A DNA stretch of 64,000 nt from Natrinema versiforme (GTDB taxonomy: Archaea; Halobacteriota; Halobacteria; Halobacteriales; Natrialbaceae). Made by a program: the position numbers and the translations under genes. The stretch spans positions 1 to 64,000 of the forward strand of contig NZ_CP040331.1 in the NCBI RefSeq assembly GCF_005576615.1, given 5' to 3'. Within the stretch, counting starts at the first letter, position 1. Every line of letters begins with the position of its first letter. Below, one piece after another: positions 25,837 to 34,530 of this stretch. The notes under the pieces were generated by a model that searched no databases, was not told the DNA's origin, and worked only from the letters and a program-made list of their open reading frames with translations.

Positions 25837-25912
25837 TCGCCCCGGCCGGAATCGAACCGGCGACCTCCGGATTCAAAGTCCGGCGTCCCTCGCCAGCGGA
25901 GACTCCGGGGCT
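25837..25912 (-). tRNA. tRNA-Gln (TTG), first gene of the array
   Basis: Acceptor GCCCCG/CGGGGC plus an A1-G72 mismatch, anticodon stem CCGGA/TCCGG with loop CTTTGAA, T-arm GCCGG-TTCGATT-CCGGC, discriminator A. Its D-arm is nearly identical to that of tRNA-Glu(TTC) in the same array, so one may derive from the other. Confidence 0.85.
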
Positions 25913-26636
25913 CGACGTAGCCGCAGCTCTCGCTGCGGGGCTGTTGGCTAACGACTTCCGTACGCTCAGCGCGGACGAAGTCCGCTCGCTCCTGTATCGA
26001 ACGAACGGAAACCAATCAGCCGCGAGCCTGGCACCCCGCACTCACATCAGGCTGTGTCCTGAGCGAGTACTGGGCACAGGCAGGCGGCAATCCCGTGTTC
26101 CCCGACCCGTGACGGGTAGTCCGTATAGGGGCCGAGTTATGCGGGTGGGAGTGTCCGGACGTCGCCGGATTGCGTCGAACTCTCGTATTCGAAGTCGACG
26201 TGGATCCGGCGGTTTGCGCCCGGGCTCTTCGCACGCTGATCTTGTAGGCACTCGCCGAACACGGGGCCCGCGGCTAAGTGAGAACGAGCACGCCGCGGGG
26301 TGAGGCGAGTGATGATCATCGTGTTGAACTCTCTCGGTTTGAGGGGTGTATCGGACGTCAACCTGGAATATCGTGGCAATTGTATTAAAATTAGTTAGGG
26401 TGTGTTACCCACAGGCACGGCAGTCTCACTCCAAGATGCTGTTGCACACGACGTTTAATGGCCTAGCATCGGCTGGCGTCGATAGCTGGACGCTGGCCGG
26501 TGTTCTCGGTTGGACCCACAGAAACTATTTACACCAACCTGCTCTCTGTGGCGATAGATGAGTGGCCGATCGCCGGTCCGGTGCTAGCCGGGAGCCCAGT
26601 CACACGGCGTGACTGACGGTTCTCGGTTAGATACCA
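25913..26636. other. Leader region of the tRNA array and promoter of the next gene
   Basis: A hairpin CCGCAGC/GCTGCGG lies at 25921-25938. A minus-strand frame starting near 26319 (MIITRLTPRRARSHLAAG, ending at 26137) could be a 60-residue protein but has no recognisable feature. AT-rich DNA at 26370-26400 and the block 26480-26600, shared with 12157-12260, precede the gene at 26637. Confidence 0.35.
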
Positions 26637-27257
26637 ATGACCGAGAATACCGACTCAAACGAATCTCAGAAGCCAGGGAGTGCAAACAGCGGGTGTTCCA
26701 ACCACACCGAACAGCGATCATCCACTGGATGCCAGGGTAGTGGTGCTTCCCCGCCGTGCGATGCGTGTGATACCACCCAGTCCGACAAACTCCACGAAGT
26801 CTCTCTTGGTGAGCGGGCGTATGATGTGTGTGGAGATTGCCTCCAGCTCCTCGTTGACGACGTCGAGGAGTACCACTGGTGGGACCGCCTGACTGAAGCG
26901 CACTACAATCGCGCTGCCGAGTTTCTCCGCTCCCTTGGTGCAGTCTGGTGTGTCAAAGATCAGGCCTACGCTGGCGGGGAACTGTGGGTCCACACGCCCT
27001 ATTGTGACGCTGCCGTCGTCAGAGATGTGTGTGACCACTTTGGGTTCCAGATTCGCTGGTTTAGCGTTGTATGCCCCGTTGACGATGGCTTCGAGTGCGT
27101 CTCCGAGCACGGGCCCTGTATCGAGATCAACCTCACGTTTACAGCCCACCGTTCGGATCCACTCCCGCTTGAATACGACATTCAGAACGACGTGGCATAC
27201 CACGAGATCGAGTGGCTTGACGAGTATCGGCGCCTGTTCACGTCGCCTCCCGAGTAG
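26637..27257 (+). CDS. Zinc-ribbon hypothetical protein
   Basis: The 206-residue protein starts MTENTDSNESQKPGSANSGC. A Ser-rich leader is followed by a zinc ribbon (CDACDTTQSDK, then CGDCLQLL, about 42-75). The rest has an acidic alpha-beta pattern with EYHWWDRLTEAHYNRAAEFL and a later VVRDVCDHFGFQIRWFSV. No function can be assigned. Confidence 0.55.
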   Translation: MTENTDSNESQKPGSANSGCSNHTEQRSSTGCQGSGASPPCDACDTTQSDKLHEVSLGERAYDVCGDCLQLLVDDVEEYHWWDRLTEAHYNRAAEFLRSLGAVWCVKDQAYAGGELWVHTPYCDAAVVRDVCDHFGFQIRWFSVVCPVDDGFECVSEHGPCIEINLTFTAHRSDPLPLEYDIQNDVAYHEIEWLDEYRRLFTSPPE

Positions 27258-27648
27258 TTCGGACTCGCAGATCGAATTGCCTCTCCAAAATACGGTTGCA
27301 CAACTGTCTCACTATTTGACGACTCGATCTGTGCGCCAAGAGTCTGTATTCCACTCTACCCGATATGGTTATGAATACATCAGAGAGATTGGAATTTGTG
27401 AGAGGGGACGGAGCTACGGGTTATCGACTGTTTGCGGGATCGGTCCTGCACGGTTGGCGAGTTGGCCGATGCAATGATAAACACAAATCGTGCGAGACTT
27501 TATCCGTCGGCAGAGCCAAGATTTGCCTGACCAATGAGTCTGGACGACGCGGTTGAGGAGGCTCTCGCAACATACGGGATGTCGCGGAGCGAAGAGGCCG
27601 AAGAAACCGGCCGAACAGTCGCGACGCTCCAGGACTAACGTACGCCGC
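27258..27648. other. Non-coding stretch with one very small ORF
   Basis: Only a 34-codon frame at 27534-27638 (MSLDDAVEEALATYGMSRSE) resembles coding sequence; it looks like the N-terminal piece of a small helical plasmid protein. Nothing else is visible. Confidence 0.35.
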
Positions 27649-28554
27649 TTACTCGAGAGTCCGAATTTTCTCTGCGAACTCCGCCTTAGATAGTCCAGGG
27701 ATTTCCATCAGCTCGGGGTTGTCGGTGCGCTCAACCGCCTCTTCGACGAATTCGATCCAGAGCTCCTCGTGCGCTGTTGCGTAGACTGTTTTCGCTTCTG
27801 CAGGATACATATCCAGCTCGTATGCCGTCAGGTCGATCTGGACCTCGTGTTTCCGCTCAAGCGTTGTCGCTCCGAAGTCAGAGAGATGTTTGAGGAGCAC
27901 ATTCTTCCGACGAACCGTCAAGAGACGCTTTGACTCGTTAATATATTCGTTTACCCACTCCCGCCAGTCGTATGTCTCTGAGTCGATTTCCACGGAGGTC
28001 TCTGGCATCGAGAAATCGGGAGCAATACGACGGAGGTAGAACTGAACCAGGGCAACAGCAGTCCGATGGTTCGCATTCGGAAGCACGTGTTTGAGAATGA
28101 GATTTGAGGCGAGACGGCCTGCAACATCAGTCGCGTTGCCCTCCCACGACACCCGGTTGAGCGCGTCTGGGAGTGCATCGATGTCGATGTTCTTGTACGC
28201 TTCAACAGGAACTCCTTCTTCCTCCTCGTTCTGGGCTATGAGCGCTTGATAGATCTCGAGGAGCCGGGCAACGATGGTACCGTTATCAGCACCCATCTCA
28301 GAGAGTGCTTCGCCAAGATCGAATTCGAGGTCGCCGACGTCCCCACCACCGACGCGGGAGGTATAGATACCGAAGAACTCGCTGTCAAGATCGTACTTGC
28401 GAACCTTCACCGCCACGTCATCGTCGTACTCGACAATCCTGGCAACGATCTCTGATGGAGCCTCGTGGACAAAATCAAGAGAGAACTGATTGTCGCCCGG
28501 ATGGTGATAATAGACGTGACCCATCTCCCTGATTCGCTGTACTTGGAGGAGCAT
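27649..28554 (-). CDS. Fic/Doc-family protein
   Basis: The 301-residue protein has a Doc-type Fic motif HVLPNANHRTAVAL (about residues 177-190; family HxFxxANKRT), with the flanking TDVAGRLASNLILKHV helix. Fic/Doc enzymes transfer AMP or phosphate to proteins and act as toxins. An N-terminal domain of 120 residues precedes it, and a C-terminal region with helices follows. The start may be ATG 28524 (MGHVYYHHPGDN). No intact antitoxin is adjacent; the upstream gene is a broken AbiEi. Confidence 0.75.
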   Translation of the reverse strand: MLLQVQRIREMGHVYYHHPGDNQFSLDFVHEAPSEIVARIVEYDDDVAVKVRKYDLDSEFFGIYTSRVGGGDVGDLEFDLGEALSEMGADNGTIVARLLEIYQALIAQNEEEEGVPVEAYKNIDIDALPDALNRVSWEGNATDVAGRLASNLILKHVLPNANHRTAVALVQFYLRRIAPDFSMPETSVEIDSETYDWREWVNEYINESKRLLTVRRKNVLLKHLSDFGATTLERKHEVQIDLTAYELDMYPAEAKTVYATAHEELWIEFVEEAVERTDNPELMEIPGLSKAEFAEKIRTLE

Positions 28555-28588
28555 CTTAATTCACGCTACCTTTCGGACCGACCTGGCA

Positions 28589-29010
28589 TCAGGATTCCAT
28601 CGAATCGAGTCTCTCCCAGTCGACGTTGATTCGGAGATGATACTCACTGTCGTAGCTTCCCTGTTCGGATCGCATTGGGTTGAGGAGCGGACACCCGCTC
28701 GTGAATGACTTGAGGAGCGTCTCACGCGCCGGGAGGTCAATGCCGAGCTGGTCGGCGAGGTAGACGATCGGTTTGGTCGCAGCGCCGTTGTCGGGCCGCT
28801 GGAGGCACTCAACGACCGTCGCCCACGAATAGTCTCGATCCTCCGCGACGACTATCGCCTGTACGAGTTCTCGGATGCCGCCACAGAGTTCGAGATGGTC
28901 GGTACAGTCAACGGTCGTCTTTTCCACATCTGCGACGTTCACCGCGGTGTCCTCGATGAGCCTCGACTCCTAGCCGCAGAATTTGATCTTGAGCGGAGCG
29001 GCTACGTCCG
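28589..29010 (-). pseudogene. abiEi: AbiEi antitoxin remnant with in-frame stop
   Basis: The frame VADVEKTTVDCTDHLELCGG continues through TKPIVYLADQLGIDLPARET to a stop at 28589, matching the C-terminal half of the intact AbiEi at 31062-31892. Upstream in the same frame KFCG is followed by TAG, where the intact gene has KFFGCEPT. The wHTH part is missing, so it is dead. Confidence 0.72.
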
Positions 29011-29082
29011 TGAAGTCGGTCAGTCAGGCTAACCTCCGGGACTAACGGCAGACTATCGCTCCCTATTCTCTGACAACCACTC

Positions 29083-29490
29083 CTAATCTGGACGGGGCGC
29101 GTTCTCGTACTTGACCATCTTCTCGGGCTTATCGGCGATGGTGTCGTAGATCTGCTGAAGTGTCTCCTCCGCGGCGAGCAGATTGTGCGTCTCCAAGAAC
29201 TCGCGACCGTCTTCGGTGAGGCCGTAGAACTTCCAGGGATACCCCTGCCGGCGCTGGTTGTCGTCCAAAGCAACCTCCGTGACGATGCCGGCGTCGATCA
29301 GCTTCTGGATGTGCTTGTAGACGGTCGCATCGCTCACACTGGGATTGAGCTCCTCGAGTTCGTATATCGATGGGAGCTGTTGGGGGTGAGCGAGAATATC
29401 GCTGATAAGCGAAAACCGTGTCTGCTGTGTAATGAAGTGGATGACTTCCCGTGGTGTCGTGTCGTCACCGACACCCGAACCAGCCTCCAT
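29083..29490 (-). CDS. wHTH regulator, PadR/ArsR-like
   Basis: The 135-residue protein has a wHTH in residues 18-100 (FSLISDILAHPQQLPSIYELEELNPSVSDATVYKHI pattern), then WKFYGLTEDGREFL and a tail PEKMVKYENAPRPD. It is a paralogue of the gene at 30511-30999, which ends its core KIERHESAPRP. The two flank the gene at 29595. It probably regulates its neighbours. Confidence 0.72.
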   Translation of the reverse strand: MEAGSGVGDDTTPREVIHFITQQTRFSLISDILAHPQQLPSIYELEELNPSVSDATVYKHIQKLIDAGIVTEVALDDNQRRQGYPWKFYGLTEDGREFLETHNLLAAEETLQQIYDTIADKPEKMVKYENAPRPD

Positions 29491-29594
29491 ACCGATGTAT
29501 TCGACCGGGCGTAGTAAAGTAGTTTACCCGAGAGTAAACTACCGGGCCGACTCACGATGATGAGTGTACCGCCAAGCGGGTAGGACAGGATAAT

Positions 29595-30395
29595 TCACTG
29601 GTCTTCACGCTCTTCCCACCCCGGACGTGGTGTCGGGGACGGGAGTTCGTCAATCTCAGTTCGAAGTTCGTCCTCTGTCGTCCACGGGAAGCACCGTTCG
29701 TGGAGTTCGAATTTACGGAATTTGTTGAGATGGACCCAACTGTACGTTGCCGGCTCTTCGTCCTCATCTGCCCGGTCGTCGATCACATCCCACACCTCCT
29801 GTTCGTCGATGTCGAGACCGCTCTCTTGGGCGCGATCAACGAGCGACTCGACGTTTGCTTGGACTTCATCCGCCGAAAAATCGTCTGTGAACGCTATCTC
29901 AAGGGCGGCCTGAATGACGTGCTGTGGCGAGTCAAGGTTCTCGTCAGTCACCCACGCGTAATCACGTGGGAACACGTACGACTTGTCGAAATACGGCGGG
30001 TCATCGATCTCGCCCAATTCAGGCGCCTCCCCACCACTCTCCTTCTCGAAGACACCGACGATGTAGTCGCTGTACGTCGCGAGCAACGAAAACATGATAT
30101 CGAACGTATTGAGGCGGTCAGTCGGAAGTTCGAGGAGATCACCCATGATGAACGGATAGGCACCGAGCTGCTTCGTGAGTTCGTTCTGAACGGCGCGAAG
30201 CCGGCGGATATAGGGGTCGCGATAGCTCCCCAAGATGAAATACGATGTCCGCTGGCTCCAGAGATACGGCAATTCACGCTGGGTGAACCGCCAAATTTCC
30301 CGTTTCTCTGCAGGCTCAAGTTCGATGCCCCCGACGGCCTCGTGAACAACGGTCATAATCTCCCCAGGGTCCGGCGGCGGGCTTGGGTCGGTCAT
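29595..30395 (-). CDS. Rossmann-like (TIR/deoxyribosyltransferase-like) protein of unknown role
   Basis: The 266-residue protein starts MTDPSPPPDPGEIM. The centre has YFILGSYRDPYIRRL (about 52-66), then YPFIMGDLLELP, then YSDYIVGVFEKESGGEAPELGEI (about 118-140). This order (beta strand with G/S, middle strand with D, then VFE..GG.A.ELGE) resembles nucleoside 2-deoxyribosyltransferase and TIR-like NAD-cleaving folds, with the Glu of FEKE or ELGE as possible catalytic residue. The C-terminal third is acidic and helical. It lies between two paralogous wHTH genes, so it may be a regulated effector. The fold call is tentative. Confidence 0.5.
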   Translation of the reverse strand: MTDPSPPPDPGEIMTVVHEAVGGIELEPAEKREIWRFTQRELPYLWSQRTSYFILGSYRDPYIRRLRAVQNELTKQLGAYPFIMGDLLELPTDRLNTFDIMFSLLATYSDYIVGVFEKESGGEAPELGEIDDPPYFDKSYVFPRDYAWVTDENLDSPQHVIQAALEIAFTDDFSADEVQANVESLVDRAQESGLDIDEQEVWDVIDDRADEDEEPATYSWVHLNKFRKFELHERCFPWTTEDELRTEIDELPSPTPRPGWEEREDQ

Positions 30396-30510
30396 TAGCT
30401 GCCGATTCAAACCACACCACCTTATCCCTTCTGAATCACTTTGGTTTTTTCTGGATTAACCAACTTGGATGACCCTAACTGTTATAGCGCCCTACCTCGT
30501 ACCAGCACGT

Positions 30511-30999
30511 ATGAGCGAAACCGACACTGGCGCGGCCGATGCAGGGCCGTTCGCGGAACAGCAGCGGCTGTTCAAGCTGCTGTCCCAGGATACGCGCCAC
30601 CTCATCATCCAGGAGCTGCTGGGCCACCCCACCCATCTGATGTCGCTCGCCGAACTCGAGTACATGACCGGGAAGAGCCAGGCAGCCATCAAAGACCAGC
30701 TGGAGACGCTGATCGACGCCGGACTCCTCGCACACTACACGTACGAACCAAGTGAGGGAAAACGTGATCTCCCGGCACAGTTCTACGGGTTCACCGAGCG
30801 AGGCGTCGAGATCCTCCACGACTACAAGTATCTCCGTGGGCTTCCGGTCGCACGCGCTCTCTACGAAAACACGCGCAAGACCGAGAAAATCGAGCGGCAC
30901 GAATCGGCCCCTCGCCCGGAGCTTCCGGATGCCGTCGCGGAAGCCCTCGAGTTCGACGAGCCCGATCTCGACGCCGTCGATGGTGGCACAAACCCATAG
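30511..30999 (+). CDS. wHTH regulator
   Basis: The 162-residue protein starts MSETDTGAADAGPFAEQQRL. The wHTH is at about 20-95 (SQDTRHLIIQELLGHPTHLM, YMTGKSQAAIKDQLETLIDA), followed by YGFTERGVEIL. It is divergent from the Rossmann-like gene and paralogous to 29083-29490. Half of the TTAACCAACA palindrome (30455-30464, TTAACCAACT) lies in the shared promoter region, suggesting control by the same factor or decay of a site. Confidence 0.72.
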   Translation: MSETDTGAADAGPFAEQQRLFKLLSQDTRHLIIQELLGHPTHLMSLAELEYMTGKSQAAIKDQLETLIDAGLLAHYTYEPSEGKRDLPAQFYGFTERGVEILHDYKYLRGLPVARALYENTRKTEKIERHESAPRPELPDAVAEALEFDEPDLDAVDGGTNP

Positions 31000-31061
31000 T
31001 TCGTCGTTGAACAGCACCGTTCTCGACGCTGCAGAGAAGGTACGCCGACTTCGTACCTTGA

Positions 31062-31892
31062 TCAGGACTCCGTCGGCTCCAGCGTGGCTGGCTCGACGTT
31101 GATCCGGAGGCGATACGTGCTGTCGGTCGATCCGGTGTCGGGCCGCGTCGGGTCCAGCAACGAGTACCCACTCGTGAACGACGCGATGAGTTCCTTGCGG
31201 GCGGGGTGGTCGATGCCGAGCTGGTCGGCGAGGTAGACGATCCGCTTGGTCGCAGCGCCGTTGTCGAGGCGCTCGAGGTACTCGCCGACAGTGTCCCACT
31301 CGCACCCCCGGTTGTCGGCAGTACGTATCGCGGTCGCGAGCTCCCGAAGGCCACCACAGAACTCGGGGTGGTCCGCACAGTCGACCAGCGTCTTTTCTAG
31401 GTCGCTGACCTGCACGGTCGTACCCTCGATCGAGGTCGGCTCACAGCCGAAGAATTTCCGCTCGGTGACTGTCGTGACGCGGTACGGGACGCCGTGGATC
31501 TCCCGGCTTTGCGCCCGGGTCGGCGTGACGACGTACACCGTCCGGGGGACCTGTTCGGTCAGTCCGTGGTGGCTGAGGGCGCTGTAGTAGCCGATGTACA
31601 TCGGCTCGGCGACGTGGGCGGCGATGAGGTACTCGTGCGTCGTATACAGGCCCTCTTCACCGGCTGCGAGTGGGATGATGAGAAATCGGCCGGGAAACAG
31701 TCGGTCGAGCCAGCCCTTCTCGGTGAGCCGGGAGGCGATCTCGCGGGCGGTGTTTGGGGGGACCCCCAGCGTCGTCTCGATGTCGTCGACGGAGATGATC
31801 TGGTGACCCGCGCCAGCGAGCTGTGCAAGGAGTCGACTTTCTCGAGTCGAGAGACCCTGGCGTATATTTTGCGATTGTTCTATGATACTCAT
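31062..31892 (-). CDS. abiEi: AbiEi-family antitoxin/regulator
   Basis: The 276-residue protein has an N-terminal wHTH (SVDDIETTLGVPPNTAREIA) and the AbiEi core: AEPMYIGYYSALSHHGLTEQ, RTVYVVTP, KFFGCEPTSIEGTTVQVSDLEKTLVDC. AbiEi proteins are antitoxins and repressors of type IV toxin-antitoxin systems whose partner is the AbiEii nucleotidyltransferase. No AbiEii gene follows (the next gene is on the other strand), so it is an orphan. Palindrome 4 is about 70 bases upstream. Confidence 0.82.
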   Translation of the reverse strand: MSIIEQSQNIRQGLSTRESRLLAQLAGAGHQIISVDDIETTLGVPPNTAREIASRLTEKGWLDRLFPGRFLIIPLAAGEEGLYTTHEYLIAAHVAEPMYIGYYSALSHHGLTEQVPRTVYVVTPTRAQSREIHGVPYRVTTVTERKFFGCEPTSIEGTTVQVSDLEKTLVDCADHPEFCGGLRELATAIRTADNRGCEWDTVGEYLERLDNGAATKRIVYLADQLGIDHPARKELIASFTSGYSLLDPTRPDTGSTDSTYRLRINVEPATLEPTES

Positions 31893-31961
31893 ACCTGCGT
31901 TTATTACATAGAATATGGTCTCAGGCCTGCTTTAGCCTTGCCCCCATCCTTCTTAGCTTCC

Positions 31962-32002
31962 TTAACCAACACCAAATCATCTAATAGATATGTGTTGGTT
32001 AA
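31962..32002. promoter_or_regulatory. Palindrome 4: TTAACCAACA-N21-TGTTGGTTAA
   Basis: Perfect arms between the AbiEi gene (minus) and the PIN-like gene (plus), 70 and 217 bases from their starts. Confidence 0.7.
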
Positions 32003-32218
32003 GAGCCGTGGAGACTGTGGATGAACAAATCGGATGTGACAGATTCTGTCGGCAGTATCTTCCAACCCCGTCTTCTGGCTGGTCCAACTATTGATGGGAC
32101 ATTGGATCGAGTTCGAATTAGTCATTCGATACAAAATCCCGATCGTGATCAAAAACAAGGTGGAGGGGCTTGTTGACGTGCCCACAGCGTTGACTTGCCG
32201 GCACTACGAGACACAGGT

Positions 32219-33658
32219 ATGAATCCACGCGATATCATCCGTCGAGACTATGATTCACGCGACGGTGAGGACCCGCTGCGCGTACTGGTGGATACCGCGT
32301 CACTGAACGAGCAGCTCGCCGATGGCAACGATGCCGCCCAGCGGGTACTCGACTATGCAGCGAACCGCGAGTTCGAATTCATTCGGTCGCCCGACACGCC
32401 ACGGCATGAGGAGCTTGAGTGTATCCCACCGTATACAATTGAGACGGCAGAGAACGGGGCTCGAGTTGTCCGGAGCGATGATGATGGGCAGCAAACGACC
32501 ACGTCATTCTCGTATCTGTTCGGATATCAGGAACGGGCGATTCGGCGGACTACAGCACGAGTCTTCTCCGATGACGTCAACGCGTATGCGACCGAAGTAG
32601 AGGACGTCACCGATCGAGAGCTGGCGACAGTCCGGCAGGTGTTCGTCCACGCCGCGCTCAACCATCGTGATGAGGGACACCTGTTCATCACGAACCGAGC
32701 GGTCCTCCTCACCAACCGACGGTGGTTCGAAGCGCACTTCCCCGGTGGGCAGTTGAACATCATGAGCCTCAGCGAGGCAGTCGAATATCTCGGGCTCTAC
32801 CTCCGGTACCGGGAGCAGTTCTGCGCTAGTCCGAACCTCACCGTCGGAATGTTCGGCTGGTACTGGCATCTCTTCCGGTCGTTGGTTCCGCGGTATCACG
32901 TGGAGGCCGACGTGGATGACGACTATCTACGAGGATTTAGCACACGATTTCAGAACTTGCTTATCGCCGTCGATGAGATCGGCTATCAGTATTTCCAGGA
33001 ACCAGATAACCGGACGCAGCTCAACGTCCAGTACCATTTCGACAATGCGATCTCCCTGATCACCGGCGTTTTCGATACACTAGCCCTCAAGACCGTGGAG
33101 AAGTATGCTATCGACGACATTCGCAAAGAGTTCATCTCGCTCTCGAACAACCGGGGACGGGATTTTCTGAATGAAGTACGGGAGGCAAACACCGATCTTC
33201 GTGATCACATCGCGGACCACATGGCGTACATCAATCTGATCTATGTTCTCCGACCGCTTGTAGTCCATCGCGGAGGATATCAGGACAGTCTCCTCGAGGA
33301 TGCTGATCAGGGTTGGACAGCGGGAGTCATCCCGCTTGACCGGTTCAACGAGGCAGATCGAGATGCCTTCGAGCGGTATTACCGCGAGATAGATGACGAT
33401 CCCTTACCCTATGATCCGCTCACTGAGTGGGGGTTGTATCAGGCAGACTGGGCTGATGCGGGCTACATCGAACCATACCACTTCATGAAGGCCGCAGTGA
33501 AGACGCTCATCCAGTTTGCTAATGCGTACCTCCAGTTGCTCGGCTATCCGGATTTCATCGAGCAACGCAGAGAGGACGATGAGGGAGCGACGTTCATCGA
33601 TACCTGTGATCGAATCCGTCAAACCGGCTTGACTGGCTTCTATCAGGTGTTCCCGTAG
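32219..33658 (+). CDS. Large protein with PIN-like N-terminal region
   Basis: The 479-residue protein starts MNPRDIIRRDYDSRDGEDPL. RVLVDTASLNEQLADG (about 22-37) has the first PIN-type Asp, and GHLFITNRAVLLTNRRWFEAHF followed by LNIMSLSEAVEYLGLYLR (about 153-195) has the pattern of the later PIN residues. The long C-terminal part is helical (LIAVDEIGYQYFQEP, HMAYINLIYVLRPL). PIN domains are RNases. No partner gene is evident, and the assignment rests on strand order and a few acidic residues. Confidence 0.5.
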   Translation: MNPRDIIRRDYDSRDGEDPLRVLVDTASLNEQLADGNDAAQRVLDYAANREFEFIRSPDTPRHEELECIPPYTIETAENGARVVRSDDDGQQTTTSFSYLFGYQERAIRRTTARVFSDDVNAYATEVEDVTDRELATVRQVFVHAALNHRDEGHLFITNRAVLLTNRRWFEAHFPGGQLNIMSLSEAVEYLGLYLRYREQFCASPNLTVGMFGWYWHLFRSLVPRYHVEADVDDDYLRGFSTRFQNLLIAVDEIGYQYFQEPDNRTQLNVQYHFDNAISLITGVFDTLALKTVEKYAIDDIRKEFISLSNNRGRDFLNEVREANTDLRDHIADHMAYINLIYVLRPLVVHRGGYQDSLLEDADQGWTAGVIPLDRFNEADRDAFERYYREIDDDPLPYDPLTEWGLYQADWADAGYIEPYHFMKAAVKTLIQFANAYLQLLGYPDFIEQRREDDEGATFIDTCDRIRQTGLTGFYQVFP

Positions 33659-33709
33659 CTATCTCCGACAGTCAAGGGAACTGGCTGAAAGAGACTGTAA
33701 TAGGCGTCT

Positions 33710-34333
33710 TCAGCTCTTCCTGAACGGTGTGGGAATCCCGCCCGCAGTAAAGCGAGCGACTGCTCCGCAGCTGGGACACTCATCGACGAACGCACAGACT
33801 CGAAGCGAGGTTTCTAACTCACGAACGCTCCCGCACACGGAACACTCGTACGCGGTGCGATACCGGACTGATGGACGGTGCTGTTGCCGTCGTGTGCGGG
33901 AGGTCGCTGTCGGTGTCGCCCTGCCGTGAGACGCTGCTGTCGGGGATCGTTCCTGGTTCGTCATGGACTGCTCGTGATCGAGCTGCCAGGCCGAATCGGG
34001 AAGCGTGTCGTAGATGCGATCTGGCTTGCTGATGCCCACATCGAGAGCAGCAGGCTCGGCTGGGTCGCGTGCGTCATCTGATCGGGGCTTATCGACTGAG
34101 CTCCCGTCGACGTGTGATGTGTCTCGGTGACCCAGAGGATCCGTCTGTGCCCATACACCGAGTTCGACGGCCTCTGCCTGCTCGTAGAGCACGCCATCGA
34201 TGGCGGCCGCCAGTTCAGCAAGTGGCTCGAAGATCTCGGACTCCCCGTGTTTCTCGACAGCGTTCTCGAACAACCATTCTCGGAGCGTCGCTGCGGTCTC
34301 TCTATCGACGGTGTACGATGGAACAGCGTTCAT
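33710..34333 (-). CDS. Hypothetical protein with C-terminal zinc ribbon
   Basis: The 207-residue protein starts MNAVPSYTVDRETAATLREW. The N-terminal 60 residues are helical (FEPLAELAAAIDGVLYEQAE); a long disordered acidic linker follows; the end has ECSVCGSVREL...DECPSCGAVARF, a treble-clef-like zinc ribbon. ATG 34333 is chosen over 34372 because it begins the conserved-looking helical domain. Confidence 0.55.
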   Translation of the reverse strand: MNAVPSYTVDRETAATLREWLFENAVEKHGESEIFEPLAELAAAIDGVLYEQAEAVELGVWAQTDPLGHRDTSHVDGSSVDKPRSDDARDPAEPAALDVGISKPDRIYDTLPDSAWQLDHEQSMTNQERSPTAASHGRATPTATSRTRRQQHRPSVRYRTAYECSVCGSVRELETSLRVCAFVDECPSCGAVARFTAGGIPTPFRKS

Positions 34334-34530
34334 TAGTCTCTCACTCCGCCCCTCTTGGATGCGACAAACCACACACCGTCCCTATCCCCGTTGATGAGAC
34401 TCCATCCAGGTGTTAGCGAGGTTGTGGCTGCGCGCGCAGCGACCGCAGGGAGCGAGCACGGAGCGGTGGGTGGGGCGGAGGGGCGTCCACGGGCGGTGGT
34501 CGCCACTAAAAGAACGAGGGAGCGCCCCGC

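Noticed and set aside
25837-25918. CGTCGA directly before tRNA-Gln taken as another Y-like outer loop
   Set aside because: A seven-base segment (GACATGC) does follow the acceptor, but it does not fit RRTTNYC and the flanks form only two outer pairs.
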